From: an uncultured Pelagibacteraceae bacterium | GTDB lineage: Bacteria > Pseudomonadota > Alphaproteobacteria > Pelagibacterales > Pelagibacteraceae | Length of the DNA: 53,812 nucleotides | Reading direction: 5' to 3' | Assembly (NCBI GenBank): GCA_902573465.1 | Contig: CACGJX010000007.1 | Location: 1-53,812, forward strand | Shown: positions 1-9,815 of the stretch, piece after piece | Layout: each line of letters starts with the position of its first letter | How positions within the stretch are numbered: the first letter of the stretch is position 1 | Made by a program: the position numbers and the translations under genes | Notes under the pieces: generated by a model | Told to the model about the DNA's origin: nothing | The model's database searches: none | The model's input: the letters and a program-made list of their open reading frames with translations, nothing else

Positions 1-831
1 ATTTATCTTTTTCCATGTATCCTCAAATGAGATTTTTAGACTATCTATAAAAAAATTGAGGTTTTTTTCATCATTAAAATCCAGAGACTTAAATGAGTTA
101 TTTTTAATAACTTCTTTTTTTCCACTATAAATTTTTGATAACACTCTTATCTCTTTTTTGCTTTTAAAAATTAAAGATATTATAGAATTCTTTAAAAAAT
201 ATTTTTTTGTGATCTCTCTAAAATCGTATGTTTCAATTATATCTATTTTTCCTTTTATAAGTTTGAAATCCTCAAGATCTTCGGCTGGTAACAAATAATT
301 AATTAATTCATATTTTTTAGTTTTATTATTCCAATTATTATAAATCGGGTTATTAGAAAAAATAGTTAAATCATCAATACTTTCATCAATTATAATAGGT
401 ATAAATAAAAAAGTTTCTCTAACGATTTGAGACGGAAAAATATTTTTTTTATTTAAAAATTTAAAAATCTTTTTTTTATTGAAAGATACACCTAAATTAA
501 CGTAGTAGATCTGATCTACAAATTTTTCTTCTTGAATGGAAAAAGACTCAATCATACTTTTTATTTCAATTAATTTTATTGGTTCTATTTTTTTAAAATC
601 AGAGGATTTAACTAATGAGTAAATCAATTCAATAAAGGCTTTTTTAAATCCAGAATCGATAACTTTATTTTTATCAAAATTATTTTCAAATGGCCTAGAA
701 ATTTCTATATTAACGATTTCAAAAGATTTTGCTTGTACTTGCGCTGTGGAAAAAAAAAATATTATTAAAGCTTGAATTAAAAAAAATATATATAAATGTT
801 TTATAAAATGCATACTAAATTTAATACCCAT
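1..831 (-). CDS. DUF2066 domain-containing protein, C-terminal part cut by window edge
   Basis: The minus-strand frame stays open from an ATG at 831 to the window edge (277 codons, no stop), so the C-terminus lies outside. The N-terminus has a hydrophobic stretch and an alanine-rich end (...STAQVQA) that looks like a Sec signal peptide, so the product is probably periplasmic or membrane associated. The remainder is a Lys/Ile-rich soluble domain. I assign DUF2066 mainly from its place divergent to purM-purN, a common alphaproteobacterial arrangement, and from the general look of the sequence; no function is established. A second in-frame ATG at 813 would give a tighter signal peptide and leave 22 bp to purM instead of 4. 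Confidence 0.65.
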   Translation of the reverse strand, partial: MGIKFSMHFIKHLYIFFLIQALIIFFFSTAQVQAKSFEIVNIEISRPFENNFDKNKVIDSGFKKAFIELIYSLVKSSDFKKIEPIKLIEIKSMIESFSIQEEKFVDQIYYVNLGVSFNKKKIFKFLNKKNIFPSQIVRETFLFIPIIIDESIDDLTIFSNNPIYNNWNNKTKKYELINYLLPAEDLEDFKLIKGKIDIIETYDFREITKKYFLKNSIISLIFKSKKEIRVLSKIYSGKKEVIKNNSFKSLDFNDEKNLNFFIDSLKISFEDTWKKIN

Positions 832-835
832 ATTA

Positions 836-1864
836 ATGAATAAAAATCTCTTTACCTATAAAAAAAGCGGGGTAAATATAAATGCTGCTGACAAATTCGT
901 AAATTTCATATCCAATATTTCATCAAAAAAAAGAGGCAATAAAAAGAATAAAAATATTGGCGGTTTTGGTTCAGTGTCAGATTTACCCAAAGATATAAAG
1001 AACCCAAAAATTGTAGCTTGTACTGACGGGGTTGGGACAAAAATTGAAATTGCAAACTTACTAAATAAATTTGACACAATAGGAATAGACCTAGTGGCAA
1101 TGAGTGTGAATGATTTAATTGTTCAAGGGGCTAAACCTTTAATTTTTTTAGATTACATATCAATTAATAAGATCAACTTAAAAAAAATGAAATCAATAAT
1201 TAGTGGTATAATTAAAGGATGTAATATTTCAGAGTGTAGTTTAGTTGGTGGCGAGACTGCTGAAATGCCTGATACTTATGAAAAAGGTAAATTTGATATT
1301 GCTGGTTTCGCAGTTGGAGTTGCAAACAAAAAAAAAATTCTAAACAAAAAAAAAATTAAAAAAGATGATTTAATTTTAGCAGTTCCATCAAGTGGATTGC
1401 ACTCAAATGGGTTCTCATTAGTAAGATACTTGTTAAAAAAAAGAAAAATTAATATTAAAAAAAATCCTTTTTTAAAAAATGAACTAATTAAACCTACTAA
1501 AATCTATGTGAAAGAAATTTTAAGTATTGTAAATAAAAATTTGATGAATGGTTGTGCAAATATTACTGGCGGTGGCTTGGCTGATAACATAAGCAGAGTT
1601 ATTCCTAATAACTTATGTGCAAATATAGATTTAACTAAAATCAAGCCTCAAAAAATTTTTAATTGGCTTAAAAATAATAAAATTAGTGAAAAAGAGATGC
1701 TAAAAACATTCAATTGTGGAGTTGGCTTTTGTTTGATAATCAATCCAAAAAATATTAATAAAATTAATAAGTATTTTTCGAAAGAATATAAACCATATAT
1801 CATAGGAAAAATTACTAAAGGTAAAAAAAAAGTAAAACTTAATGGTAAAATTAATTGGATTTAA
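836..1864 (+). CDS. purM: Phosphoribosylformylglycinamidine cyclo-ligase (AIR synthetase)
   Basis: This enzyme closes the imidazole ring of AIR from FGAM with ATP in de novo purine synthesis, in the cytoplasm. The 342 residues match the usual length of about 345. Family motifs are present in order: IGGFG (41-45), TDGVGTK (63-69), GIDLVAMSVNDL (83-94), GGETAEMP (138-145), then GLHSNG and ITGGG. The start aligns with the expected N-terminus (TYKKSGVNI). It overlaps purN by 23 bp, so the two are translated together. With only 4-22 bp to the divergent DUF2066 start, its promoter must lie inside the DUF2066 coding region. Confidence 0.97.
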   Translation: MNKNLFTYKKSGVNINAADKFVNFISNISSKKRGNKKNKNIGGFGSVSDLPKDIKNPKIVACTDGVGTKIEIANLLNKFDTIGIDLVAMSVNDLIVQGAKPLIFLDYISINKINLKKMKSIISGIIKGCNISECSLVGGETAEMPDTYEKGKFDIAGFAVGVANKKKILNKKKIKKDDLILAVPSSGLHSNGFSLVRYLLKKRKINIKKNPFLKNELIKPTKIYVKEILSIVNKNLMNGCANITGGGLADNISRVIPNNLCANIDLTKIKPQKIFNWLKNNKISEKEMLKTFNCGVGFCLIINPKNINKINKYFSKEYKPYIIGKITKGKKKVKLNGKINWI

Positions 1865-2423
1865 AAAAGTTAAAACTGCAGTATTTGTTTCTGGAAAAGG
1901 TAGTAATTTAAAATCTTTAATAAAATTTTCCAAAACAAGAAAATCTCCAATATCTATTGATTTAATTATCTCTGATAACTATAAAGCTGAGGGTTTAAAA
2001 TATAGTAAATTAAATAAAATTAAAAAAAAAGTATTTAACTTTAAAAAAAAATATAAAGTTGAAAATAAAATACTTCATATCTTAAAAAACTATGACATAA
2101 GATTGATTTGTTTGGCTGGTTTCATGAAAATTTTATCCAAAAATTTTCTAATTAAATTTAAAGGTAAAATTTTGAATATTCATCCTTCGCTTCTACCAAA
2201 ATATAAAGGGTTAAATACGCATAAAAGAGCTTTGGATAATAATGAAAAATATTCAGGATGCACAGTACATTTTGTTAATTCTAAATTAGATTCTGGTAAA
2301 ATTATTTTACAAAAAAAGGTTAAAATTAAAAAAAATGAAACTAAGAGTTCTCTTGCTAAAAAAATACTTGCTCAGGAGCACAAGCTTTACCCTAAAGCCA
2401 TATTAAATATTTTTAATCTTTGA
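1842..2423 (+). CDS. purN: Phosphoribosylglycinamide formyltransferase (GART)
   Basis: PurN transfers a formyl group from 10-formyl-THF to GAR in purine synthesis. The N-terminal phosphate loop SGKGSNL (17-23) is present. The catalytic Asn112, His114 and Asp150 lie in LNIHPSLLPKYKG and NSKLDSGKI and correspond to Asn106/His108/Asp144 of the E. coli enzyme with a constant offset of six. The 193-residue length is normal for the family. It overlaps the purM end by 23 bp. Its stop region overlaps the convergent ndk by 11 bp, so there is no room for a conventional terminator. Confidence 0.96.
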   Translation: MVKLIGFKKVKTAVFVSGKGSNLKSLIKFSKTRKSPISIDLIISDNYKAEGLKYSKLNKIKKKVFNFKKKYKVENKILHILKNYDIRLICLAGFMKILSKNFLIKFKGKILNIHPSLLPKYKGLNTHKRALDNNEKYSGCTVHFVNSKLDSGKIILQKKVKIKKNETKSSLAKKILAQEHKLYPKAILNIFNL

Positions 2424-2823
2424 AAAAAAAATCAATTTCTATTTTGGCATTATCGACACTATCAGAACCATGCACAGAATTTTTATCAATTGAAATACCG
2501 TATCTTTTTCGTATAGTCCCGTCCTCTGCATCTTTTGGGTTGGTGGCGCCCATAAGCTCTCTGTTCCCTTTAACTGCGTTCTCTTTTTGGAGAATCATAA
2601 CAACTATTGGTCCAGAAGAGAGATAATTACATAGATCATTATAAAATGGCTTAGTTTCATGAACTTTATAGAATTTTTCGGCTTCAGATTTTTCAATTTG
2701 TATTTTTTTTTCTTTTAAAATTGAAAATCCATTATTTTTAAAAATTTCTTTAATTTCATTTTCAAGATTTCTCTCTACTGCATCAGGTTTTATAATTGAT
2801 AATGTTTGTTCAATATTACTCAT
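2413..2823 (-). CDS. ndk: Nucleoside diphosphate kinase
   Basis: Ndk balances NTP and dNTP pools by transferring a phosphate through a phospho-histidine. The product has 136 residues with the N-terminal QTLSIIKPDAV, the GATNPKDAEDGTIRKRYG segment and the active-site NSVHGSDS with His118. I use the ATG at 2823 (MSNIEQ) rather than an upstream one at 2835 because it gives the family N-terminus and an 8-bp overlap with pepA typical of this window. It is the second gene of a pepA-ndk pair and overlaps the convergent purN 3' end. Confidence 0.96.
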   Translation of the reverse strand: MSNIEQTLSIIKPDAVERNLENEIKEIFKNNGFSILKEKKIQIEKSEAEKFYKVHETKPFYNDLCNYLSSGPIVVMILQKENAVKGNRELMGATNPKDAEDGTIRKRYGISIDKNSVHGSDSVDNAKIEIDFFFKD

Positions 2824-4273
2824 AATTATTATCAATTAATTTATTTAATAATCTAACACCATATCCTGTTGCTCCTCCTGAGTTAAGAGCTCCACCATAT
2901 TTAGAAAATGCCATTCCAGCAATATCTAAATGTGCCCAAGGAGTTTTATTTAAAATAAATCTTTGTAAAAATTGTGCAGCCGTAGTAGATCCTGCTCCAC
3001 CAACATAATTTATATTTTGCATATCTGCATTTTTTGAATCAATCAATTTATCATAATTTTTATTAAGAGGCATTCTCCAAACTTTTTCCTCAACACTCTC
3101 TCCAGCTTCAATTAACTGTTTTGATAATTTATCATCATTTGAAAATAAACCTGCATATTCAGACCCTAATGAAACAATAATTGCTCCAGTCAAAGTAGCT
3201 AAATCAATAATAAATTTTGGCTTAAATTTTTCTTCAGTATAAGTAAGAGCATCAGCAAGCACTAGCCTACCTTCTGCATCAGTATTTAAAATTTCAACTG
3301 TTTTTCCACTATAGGACTTTACAATGTCTCCAGGTCTTTGTGCATTACCACCTGGCATGTTTTCAACAAGTCCAACAACCCCTACTGCATTTATTTTGGC
3401 TTTTCTTAATGCCAAACTTTTCATCAAACCAACTACAACAGCTGAACCGGCCATGTCGTAAGTCATATCTTCCATAAATTTTGCAGGCTTTAAAGAAATT
3501 CCACCTGTATCAAAACAAACTCCTTTTCCGACAAAAGCTAGAGGTTTTGATTTATTTTTTAGTCCATTCCATTCTATTGTAACTAGATACGATCCTCTGA
3601 TACTGCCTTGACCAACACCAAGTAAAGTATTCATTCCTAATTTTTTTAATTTTTTTTCATCATAGATATTTATTTTTAAACCAAACTTTTTCAGAGAATT
3701 GATTCTTTTAGCGTATTCATCAGGATGCAATATATTCCCTGGCTCTGAAACTAAATCTCTTGTGTAAAAAGTTCCTTCCTCGATCGCATTAAATTTTTGC
3801 TGTTCTTTAGAACTTGGTATATTTTTACCAGTTACATTTAAAGTAATAATTTTTTTATCTTTTTTTGTTTTATATTTTTCAAATCTATAAGATTTTAATT
3901 TAATTCCATGCAAGAAATGTCCGAGTAAATTTTTTGATTGATTGGTAATTGTTTCTGAATAAACATTATACTCATTTTTTTTTGGGGATTTATATAAGAG
4001 ATCGAAACACTCAGCACCTAAATTTTCTGCTTCGAAATTAGAGAGATTTTTTTTAAAAGAAGTTAAAATAATCTTTTTTTTTGAGTTGATATCAAAAAAA
4101 ATTAACTTTTTTTTATCATCCTTAGTTTTAAGTAAATCTAAAATATATGAGTATTCTTTACTTGAAATATATTTTTTTATAGTCGAAATATCAAAGTTTT
4201 CGTTAACAAATAATATTAAATTTTCACTAGTTTTATTAAAAGCTCGGTTTTTAAAATTAATTCTGATATTCAT
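2816..4273 (-). CDS. pepA: Leucyl aminopeptidase (M17 family)
   Basis: This cytosolic two-metal exopeptidase removes N-terminal residues from peptides. The C-terminal catalytic domain is intact: KGVCFDTGGISLKPAKF contributes lysine and aspartate ligands, YDMAGSA follows, and NTDAEGRLVLADALTY is the M17 signature. The 485-residue length suits the family. The N-terminal domain is poorly conserved, as usual, and unusually Lys-rich. It is divergent from lptF with 60 bp between start codons, and its stop overlaps the ndk start, which indicates one transcript. Confidence 0.95.
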   Translation of the reverse strand: MNIRINFKNRAFNKTSENLILFVNENFDISTIKKYISSKEYSYILDLLKTKDDKKKLIFFDINSKKKIILTSFKKNLSNFEAENLGAECFDLLYKSPKKNEYNVYSETITNQSKNLLGHFLHGIKLKSYRFEKYKTKKDKKIITLNVTGKNIPSSKEQQKFNAIEEGTFYTRDLVSEPGNILHPDEYAKRINSLKKFGLKINIYDEKKLKKLGMNTLLGVGQGSIRGSYLVTIEWNGLKNKSKPLAFVGKGVCFDTGGISLKPAKFMEDMTYDMAGSAVVVGLMKSLALRKAKINAVGVVGLVENMPGGNAQRPGDIVKSYSGKTVEILNTDAEGRLVLADALTYTEEKFKPKFIIDLATLTGAIIVSLGSEYAGLFSNDDKLSKQLIEAGESVEEKVWRMPLNKNYDKLIDSKNADMQNINYVGGAGSTTAAQFLQRFILNKTPWAHLDIAGMAFSKYGGALNSGGATGYGVRLLNKLIDNNYE

Positions 4274-4333
4274 AAAATTTCAATTCAATCTATACGAGAT
4301 AGTGTTATATATGAACAAACGAATAATATTTCA

Positions 4334-5458
4334 ATGGAAAAATTAATATTTAGGAAATTAATAACTGACATCACTCTCAGAGCACTAATAATTACATTCT
4401 CTTTGGGTTTAATTGTGTGGATAATTCAAGCTGTTAATCATTTAGATTTTGTAATAGATGATGGTCACAATTTTCAAATATATTTTTTTTTTAATCTTTA
4501 TAATTTTCCAAAAATTATACATAGAATTTTACCATTTGTATTTGCAATCTCACTTTTTTTTGAATTATTAAAATATGAAAAAAATAATGAATTGTTAATT
4601 TTTTGGACGAATGGAATTAGCAAAATGAAACTGATAAAAAATTTAATTAACTTTACAATAATTGTAACTTTAATTCAGATTATTATTGGTAGCTTTCTCT
4701 CTCCATCTAGTCAGTATAAAGCTAGATTATTTCTTAAAGAGTCTAACATGGATTTTTTACCAAATTTAATTAAGCAAGGAAAATTTATAGACACTATTTC
4801 TGGACTGACAATTTTTATAAATGAGAAAACTAAAGATAACTCTTTTAAAAATATTTATATACAGGAGGGTGAATTTTCAAATTTTAAAGAAAATAATAAT
4901 CAAATTATTTATGCGAAAGAAGGTTACTTAATTGATAGTGACAAAAAGCTATTTAGACTATTAGATGGAAAAATAGTTGGAACAAATAATAACAGGTTAG
5001 TAAGTTTTGAATTTGATAAGATTGATTATGATTTGTCTAAGTTTTCTTCTAAATCAATAAAAAAACCAAAACTTCAAGAAATATCATCCTTAAAATTAAT
5101 TAAATGTTCTTATAGCTTATATTTTGAAAAAATTTATTTAGATGATTTATTTATTTGTGAAAAAAATAAACTAAAAAATCTCAATCAAGAATTATATAAA
5201 CGATTTATTAAACCAATCTATTTACCGATTTTGACTTTAATTTGTTGTTTTTTATTTACTTTTTCAAAGGAGCAAATGAATTATACATTTAAAACAATTA
5301 AAGTTTTTTTATCAATTTTTTCTATACTGGTTATATCGGAAATTCTGTTGAGATATATTGAGGCTTCAAATATTTATTTTTTATTATTAATTTCTGTACC
5401 ACTCATCATTTATTTTACAATTTATATTTTTTTAATTAATAAGGTTAAATATGGTTAA
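4334..5458 (+). CDS. lptF: LPS export permease LptF
   Basis: LptF is one of two permeases of the LptB2FG complex that extracts lipopolysaccharide from the inner membrane. The 374-residue protein has the YjgP/YjgQ layout: hydrophobic helices near 15-35, 55-75 and 90-115, a periplasmic hydrophilic domain around 125-275, then three more helices to the end. It comes first in lptF-lptG-lptD-surA and overlaps lptG by 8 bp. The F/G assignment rests on gene order. The lptB and lptA genes are not in this window. Confidence 0.9.
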   Translation: MEKLIFRKLITDITLRALIITFSLGLIVWIIQAVNHLDFVIDDGHNFQIYFFFNLYNFPKIIHRILPFVFAISLFFELLKYEKNNELLIFWTNGISKMKLIKNLINFTIIVTLIQIIIGSFLSPSSQYKARLFLKESNMDFLPNLIKQGKFIDTISGLTIFINEKTKDNSFKNIYIQEGEFSNFKENNNQIIYAKEGYLIDSDKKLFRLLDGKIVGTNNNRLVSFEFDKIDYDLSKFSSKSIKKPKLQEISSLKLIKCSYSLYFEKIYLDDLFICEKNKLKNLNQELYKRFIKPIYLPILTLICCFLFTFSKEQMNYTFKTIKVFLSIFSILVISEILLRYIEASNIYFLLLISVPLIIYFTIYIFLINKVKYG

Positions 5459-6533
5459 AACTTTTGATAAATATTTTATAATCTTATTTTTAAAAAAATT
5501 ATTATTACTTTTTTTAATATTTTTTTCTTTGATATTTATACTTACAATTTTTGAGGAAATTACTTTCTTTAGTGATACAAAAACAAAATTCTATCTTCCT
5601 TTTCTGGTAGCAGCCTTTGATGTTCCCTCAACACTATTAGAAATATTTCCATTTATTATTTTAATCTCTGTTCAATTATTTTTTCTAGAAATTATGAAGA
5701 AAAAAGAGAATGAATTAATTAAAGTTAATGGTCTTGATAATTTATATCTCATAAAATTGTTAACTTTGTGTGCCTTTTTATTTGGAATAATTATTATTAC
5801 AATTTATTACCCATTTTCATCAAAATTAAAATTTATATATTTTGACTTAAAAAACCTTCATTCGAAAGATGGTAAATATTTAAAACATTACAGTGAAAAT
5901 GGTTTGTGGATTAAAGATGAGATCAAAAATGAAATATTTATTATAAATAGCTCAACAAAAAAAAATGATGAATATTTAGATAACGTATTTATTTCAAAGT
6001 TTGATAGAGAATTTAATTTAATTGAAAACATTTTCTCCAAAAAAGTAAATATAATATCAAACAAATGGATTGTTGAAGCACCAATTTTTTTTAAGGACAA
6101 TAAACAAATTCAATCAAATAATGACATAATTTTAGAGAGTCATTTCAATGTTGAAAAAATCAACAAAACTTTCATGAACTTGAACTCTTTTAATTTTATT
6201 CAATTAGTTGATGCAAAAAAAGAGAACGAATTATTAGGATATTCTACTCAAGAAATCGATTTGCATATTTTGAAAATAATAACTTTACCTGTTTATTTTA
6301 GTATAATGGTTATTATTTCATCAATAATTATGTTTAATATTAAAAAGAATAGACCCTATATATTTCACGTAATCTTAGGAATAACGCTTTCAGTAATAAT
6401 TTATTATATTAGTAACATTTTTAATGTCTTTGGATTGACAAATAAAATTCCAATTTTTTTATCTGTAATTTTCCCAATTATTTTACTAAGCATTTTTTCA
6501 ATAATAGGTTTAATCAGAGTCAATGAAAAATAA
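5451..6533 (+). CDS. lptG: LPS export permease LptG
   Basis: This is the second YjgP/YjgQ-family permease (360 aa), with the same arrangement of three helices, a periplasmic beta-rich domain (about residues 120-255) and three helices. In the family it pairs with LptF to form the transmembrane part of the LPS extraction ABC transporter. It overlaps both lptF (8 bp) and lptD (11 bp), so the three are coupled in translation. The similar topology of its neighbour supports an lptF-lptG pair; which is F and which is G is taken from order. Confidence 0.9.
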   Translation: MVKTFDKYFIILFLKKLLLLFLIFFSLIFILTIFEEITFFSDTKTKFYLPFLVAAFDVPSTLLEIFPFIILISVQLFFLEIMKKKENELIKVNGLDNLYLIKLLTLCAFLFGIIIITIYYPFSSKLKFIYFDLKNLHSKDGKYLKHYSENGLWIKDEIKNEIFIINSSTKKNDEYLDNVFISKFDREFNLIENIFSKKVNIISNKWIVEAPIFFKDNKQIQSNNDIILESHFNVEKINKTFMNLNSFNFIQLVDAKKENELLGYSTQEIDLHILKIITLPVYFSIMVIISSIIMFNIKKNRPYIFHVILGITLSVIIYYISNIFNVFGLTNKIPIFLSVIFPIILLSIFSIIGLIRVNEK

Positions 6534-8883
6534 AATTTATATCATCGCTGTAATTTTTTTAATTCAAATTTCTTTATTTGGTAAAATAAATGCTAAAGAA
6601 ATAAAATTTAATGCTAATGAGATAGAAATTTTAAAAGAAGAAAATTTAACTATTGCTAATAATGGTATTGCTATTATTGAGGAGGACAATATTACTTTGG
6701 AAGGGAAAGAAATAAAATATTATAAAGATCAGTTTTTATTGTTAGTCAATGAGGGTAAAATAATTGATACTATAAAAAATTTTGAAATAAAATCAAAAAA
6801 TATAGAATACAAAATTGATAAATCTTATTTAGATTTTAAAGAACGGGTAAGGGTAACAGATAAAAAAAATGAATTAAAAATAGATTCAAATGAAATTAAT
6901 TACGATATTAATAATCAAAAAATTATTAGTACTAAAAATTCCAAAATAACTGATCGTTTAGGAAATATTTATGATATCAAAGAGTTTGAATATTCAATTA
7001 AAACCAAAATAATAAAATTAGTCGAAGTTAAAGTTTTAGATATAAATGAAAATACATTTATTTTAGATATTGCTTTTTTAGATTTAAATAAAAATGAGTT
7101 AATTGCGAAAGATATTAGTTTAAATTTTCAAACTTCTGACGAAACAGAAAATGAACCTAGATTAAAAGGAAGAAGTTTGGTAAGTGATAAAAATATTACT
7201 TTAGTGGAAAAAGGAACATTTACACTGTGTAAAAAAAGAAAAGGATGTCCGCCATGGGAAATGAGTGCTGAAGAAATTAAGCATGATAAACAAAAGAAAA
7301 CTATCAATTATAAAAATGCTAGTTTAAAAATTTATGATAAAAAAGTTTTTTATTTTCCTAAATTCTTTCATCCCGATCCAACTGTCAAAAGGCAGTCTGG
7401 ATTTTTAACTCCAAAATTACAAGATAATGAATTATCTGGACTATCTTTAAATCTACCTTATTTTTTAGCTGTTGCAGAAAATAAGGACATGACTCTTAGT
7501 CCTAGATTTTTTGCAGACGATAAGTTTTTATTACAATCAGAATTAAGACAAAAAAATAAAAATTCAAATCATATTGCTGATCTAAGTCAATATATTTCTG
7601 ATGGAAATTCAAAAGGACATTTATATTATAATTTAAACAAAAACTTAGAAAGTGAGAATTTTGATTACATTGGATTAGACATTCAATTAAATCAAGTAAC
7701 AGATGAGACATATTTAAAAGCTTATAAGCTCAAAAGCCCACTTATAACCAATTACTCTGAACTTACAAACTCAATTAAAATTGTTGCTTTTGATCAAACT
7801 CAAACTCTTAATGCTAATTTAGACGTATACGAAGATTTGAGTAAATTAGATAGTGATAAGTATGAATATGTGCCAAATTTCAGTTTTTCCAAAATTATTA
7901 ATGAAAGTTATTCTTTAAATTCTCAAGGATATTACAAAAACTACAATACTAATATAACCGAAAAAGTTTTGATAAATGATTTTGAATTTAAACCTATACC
8001 AAAATATTTAGATAGTGGAATAATTAATGAAAAAATATTTTCGATTAAAAATGTGAACTACGATGCAAATAATTCAAAGAATTTTAAGAATCAAAACACT
8101 GTCGAATTAAATCCTACTTTTCAAACTAATTATTCAATGCCTTTAAAAAAAGACACTCAAAACTTTACAAATATAATTACTCCAAAATTTTCAATTAGAT
8201 TAAGTCCAAACTTCACAAGAAATTTAAGAAATAAAGATAGAAAAATTAATTATCAAAACATTTATAATCTAAATAGACTAGGAGTATCAGACTCTGTAGA
8301 GGGTGGATTATCTGCAACATACGGTTATGAATATACTAAATTCGATAAAAAAAACTTTGATCAAAAAATTAAATTTGGTTTAGCTAATAATTTAAGACTA
8401 GAAGAAAATAAAGATTTACCAGGAAGTACTAATTTGGGAAATAAAATCTCAGATTTTGTAGGTATATTAGAGTATAAACCAAATGACAAATTTAAGTTTG
8501 ATTATGATTTTTCTTTTAAAAATAACTTATTAGATACAAATTATGAACTTTATGGGTTTGAGTTTTATCTTAATAATTTAACAACTAAGTTTTCTTATTT
8601 AAATGAAAACAATAGTATCTTAAAGAATTCATACCTACAAAATGAAACCAATTTTAAGATTAATGAAAATAATAGTTTAATATTTAAGACTAGAGAAAAT
8701 AAACAAAAGAGCTTTACTGAGTTCTATAATTTAATTTATCAATATCAAAATGACTGCTTAATCGCAGGAATTGAATATAATAAAGAATATTATAATGACC
8801 AAGATTTAAAACCTTCGGAAAATCTTTTTTTTAAAATTTCGATCATTCCATTTGGTGGAATGAATTCCCCAAATCTGAAATGA
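6523..8883 (+). CDS. lptD: LPS assembly outer-membrane protein LptD
   Basis: LptD is the outer-membrane beta-barrel that, with LptE, inserts LPS into the outer leaflet. The 786 residues begin with a signal peptide (hydrophobic to about residue 22, cut near INAKE), followed by an OstA/LptA-like beta-jellyroll (about 25-240), a cysteine pair in TLCKKRKGCPPWE at the junction, then a long Asn/Lys-rich barrel domain ending PFGGMNSPNLK. A further cysteine sits near the C-terminus (NDCLIAG), consistent with the interdomain disulfide known in LptD. It overlaps surA, an outer-membrane protein chaperone, by 4 bp. Confidence 0.92.
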   Translation: MKNKIYIIAVIFLIQISLFGKINAKEIKFNANEIEILKEENLTIANNGIAIIEEDNITLEGKEIKYYKDQFLLLVNEGKIIDTIKNFEIKSKNIEYKIDKSYLDFKERVRVTDKKNELKIDSNEINYDINNQKIISTKNSKITDRLGNIYDIKEFEYSIKTKIIKLVEVKVLDINENTFILDIAFLDLNKNELIAKDISLNFQTSDETENEPRLKGRSLVSDKNITLVEKGTFTLCKKRKGCPPWEMSAEEIKHDKQKKTINYKNASLKIYDKKVFYFPKFFHPDPTVKRQSGFLTPKLQDNELSGLSLNLPYFLAVAENKDMTLSPRFFADDKFLLQSELRQKNKNSNHIADLSQYISDGNSKGHLYYNLNKNLESENFDYIGLDIQLNQVTDETYLKAYKLKSPLITNYSELTNSIKIVAFDQTQTLNANLDVYEDLSKLDSDKYEYVPNFSFSKIINESYSLNSQGYYKNYNTNITEKVLINDFEFKPIPKYLDSGIINEKIFSIKNVNYDANNSKNFKNQNTVELNPTFQTNYSMPLKKDTQNFTNIITPKFSIRLSPNFTRNLRNKDRKINYQNIYNLNRLGVSDSVEGGLSATYGYEYTKFDKKNFDQKIKFGLANNLRLEENKDLPGSTNLGNKISDFVGILEYKPNDKFKFDYDFSFKNNLLDTNYELYGFEFYLNNLTTKFSYLNENNSILKNSYLQNETNFKINENNSLIFKTRENKQKSFTEFYNLIYQYQNDCLIAGIEYNKEYYNDQDLKPSENLFFKISIIPFGGMNSPNLK

Positions 8884-9815
8884 TAAATTTTAAGAAAATA
8901 GCAATTTTATTTTTAATATATTTTTTGTTTATCAATTTAAGTTACTCAAAGATAAATTTTAAGATAGTCATGAAAATAAATAATGAGATTATTACATCCT
9001 ATGATCTGGAAAAAGAAATCAACTACCTTATTGCACTGAATCCTCAATTAAAGAATGTAAATAAAAAAGATTTAAATGCTATTGCAACAAAATCTATTGT
9101 AAAGGAAGTGATAAGAAAAAATGAGATATTAAAATATAAAAAGTTAGAATTACAAAATCCTCAAATAGCTAACGTGCTTAATAATCTCATCCAAAATCTT
9201 AATTTTTCTAATGAAGAGCAATTGATTAGTTACTTAAAGAATTATGGTATCTCAATAAATGATTTGAAAAAAAAGATTGAAATTGAGAATGAATGGAAAA
9301 ATATGATTTATAGTAAATATATTAAAAGTGTAAATATTGATAAAGAAGCATTAACCCAAAAAATTGAAATTATAAGTAAAAGTAATTTTATTTATGAATA
9401 CAATTTATCAGAAATTGTATTTAATATTAAAAATGACATTTCTTTAAAAGAACAATTAGAAATAATCAAAAAAAGTATATCTGAAAATGGATTTGAAATT
9501 GCTGCAAATTATTTTAGTATTTCGGATAGTTCAAAAGTTGGTGGAAAAATTGGATGGATTGCAAAAAATAATCTCTCAAAAGTAATAAATGACAAATTAG
9601 ATAGTTTAGAAAAAGGTGATTATACAACACCAATCAAAGTTGGTAACAATTTAATAATTTTAAAAATAAATGATATTAGAAAAACAAATTATGAAATAGA
9701 TAAAGACTCAGAATTAGATAGAATGATAATGATTGAAACAACAAAACAATTAGATAAATTTTCTAATATATTTTATAATAAAATTAAACTTAACGCTAAA
9801 ATAAGTGAATTCTAA
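8880..9815 (+). CDS. surA: SurA-type periplasmic chaperone / peptidyl-prolyl isomerase
   Basis: SurA escorts outer-membrane proteins such as LptD across the periplasm. The 311 residues carry an N-terminal signal anchor (residues 5-23), a SurA N-terminal helical domain starting KINNEIITSYDLEKEINYL, and one parvulin-like domain (about 165-275) with SKVGGKIGWI and the GDYTTPIKVGNNLIILKI stretch. E. coli SurA has two parvulin domains and 428 residues, so this is a reduced form. The start forms an ATGA overlap with the lptD stop. PpiD-like proteins share these parts, but the lptD-surA-pdxA-rsmA order favours SurA. Confidence 0.88.
   Translation: MINFKKIAILFLIYFLFINLSYSKINFKIVMKINNEIITSYDLEKEINYLIALNPQLKNVNKKDLNAIATKSIVKEVIRKNEILKYKKLELQNPQIANVLNNLIQNLNFSNEEQLISYLKNYGISINDLKKKIEIENEWKNMIYSKYIKSVNIDKEALTQKIEIISKSNFIYEYNLSEIVFNIKNDISLKEQLEIIKKSISENGFEIAANYFSISDSSKVGGKIGWIAKNNLSKVINDKLDSLEKGDYTTPIKVGNNLIILKINDIRKTNYEIDKDSELDRMIMIETTKQLDKFSNIFYNKIKLNAKISEF

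Noticed and set aside
4086..4346. 86-codon plus-strand ORF over the pepA 5' end
   Set aside because: It lies antisense to coding sequence with a low-complexity hydrophobic translation; the real plus-strand gene is lptF.
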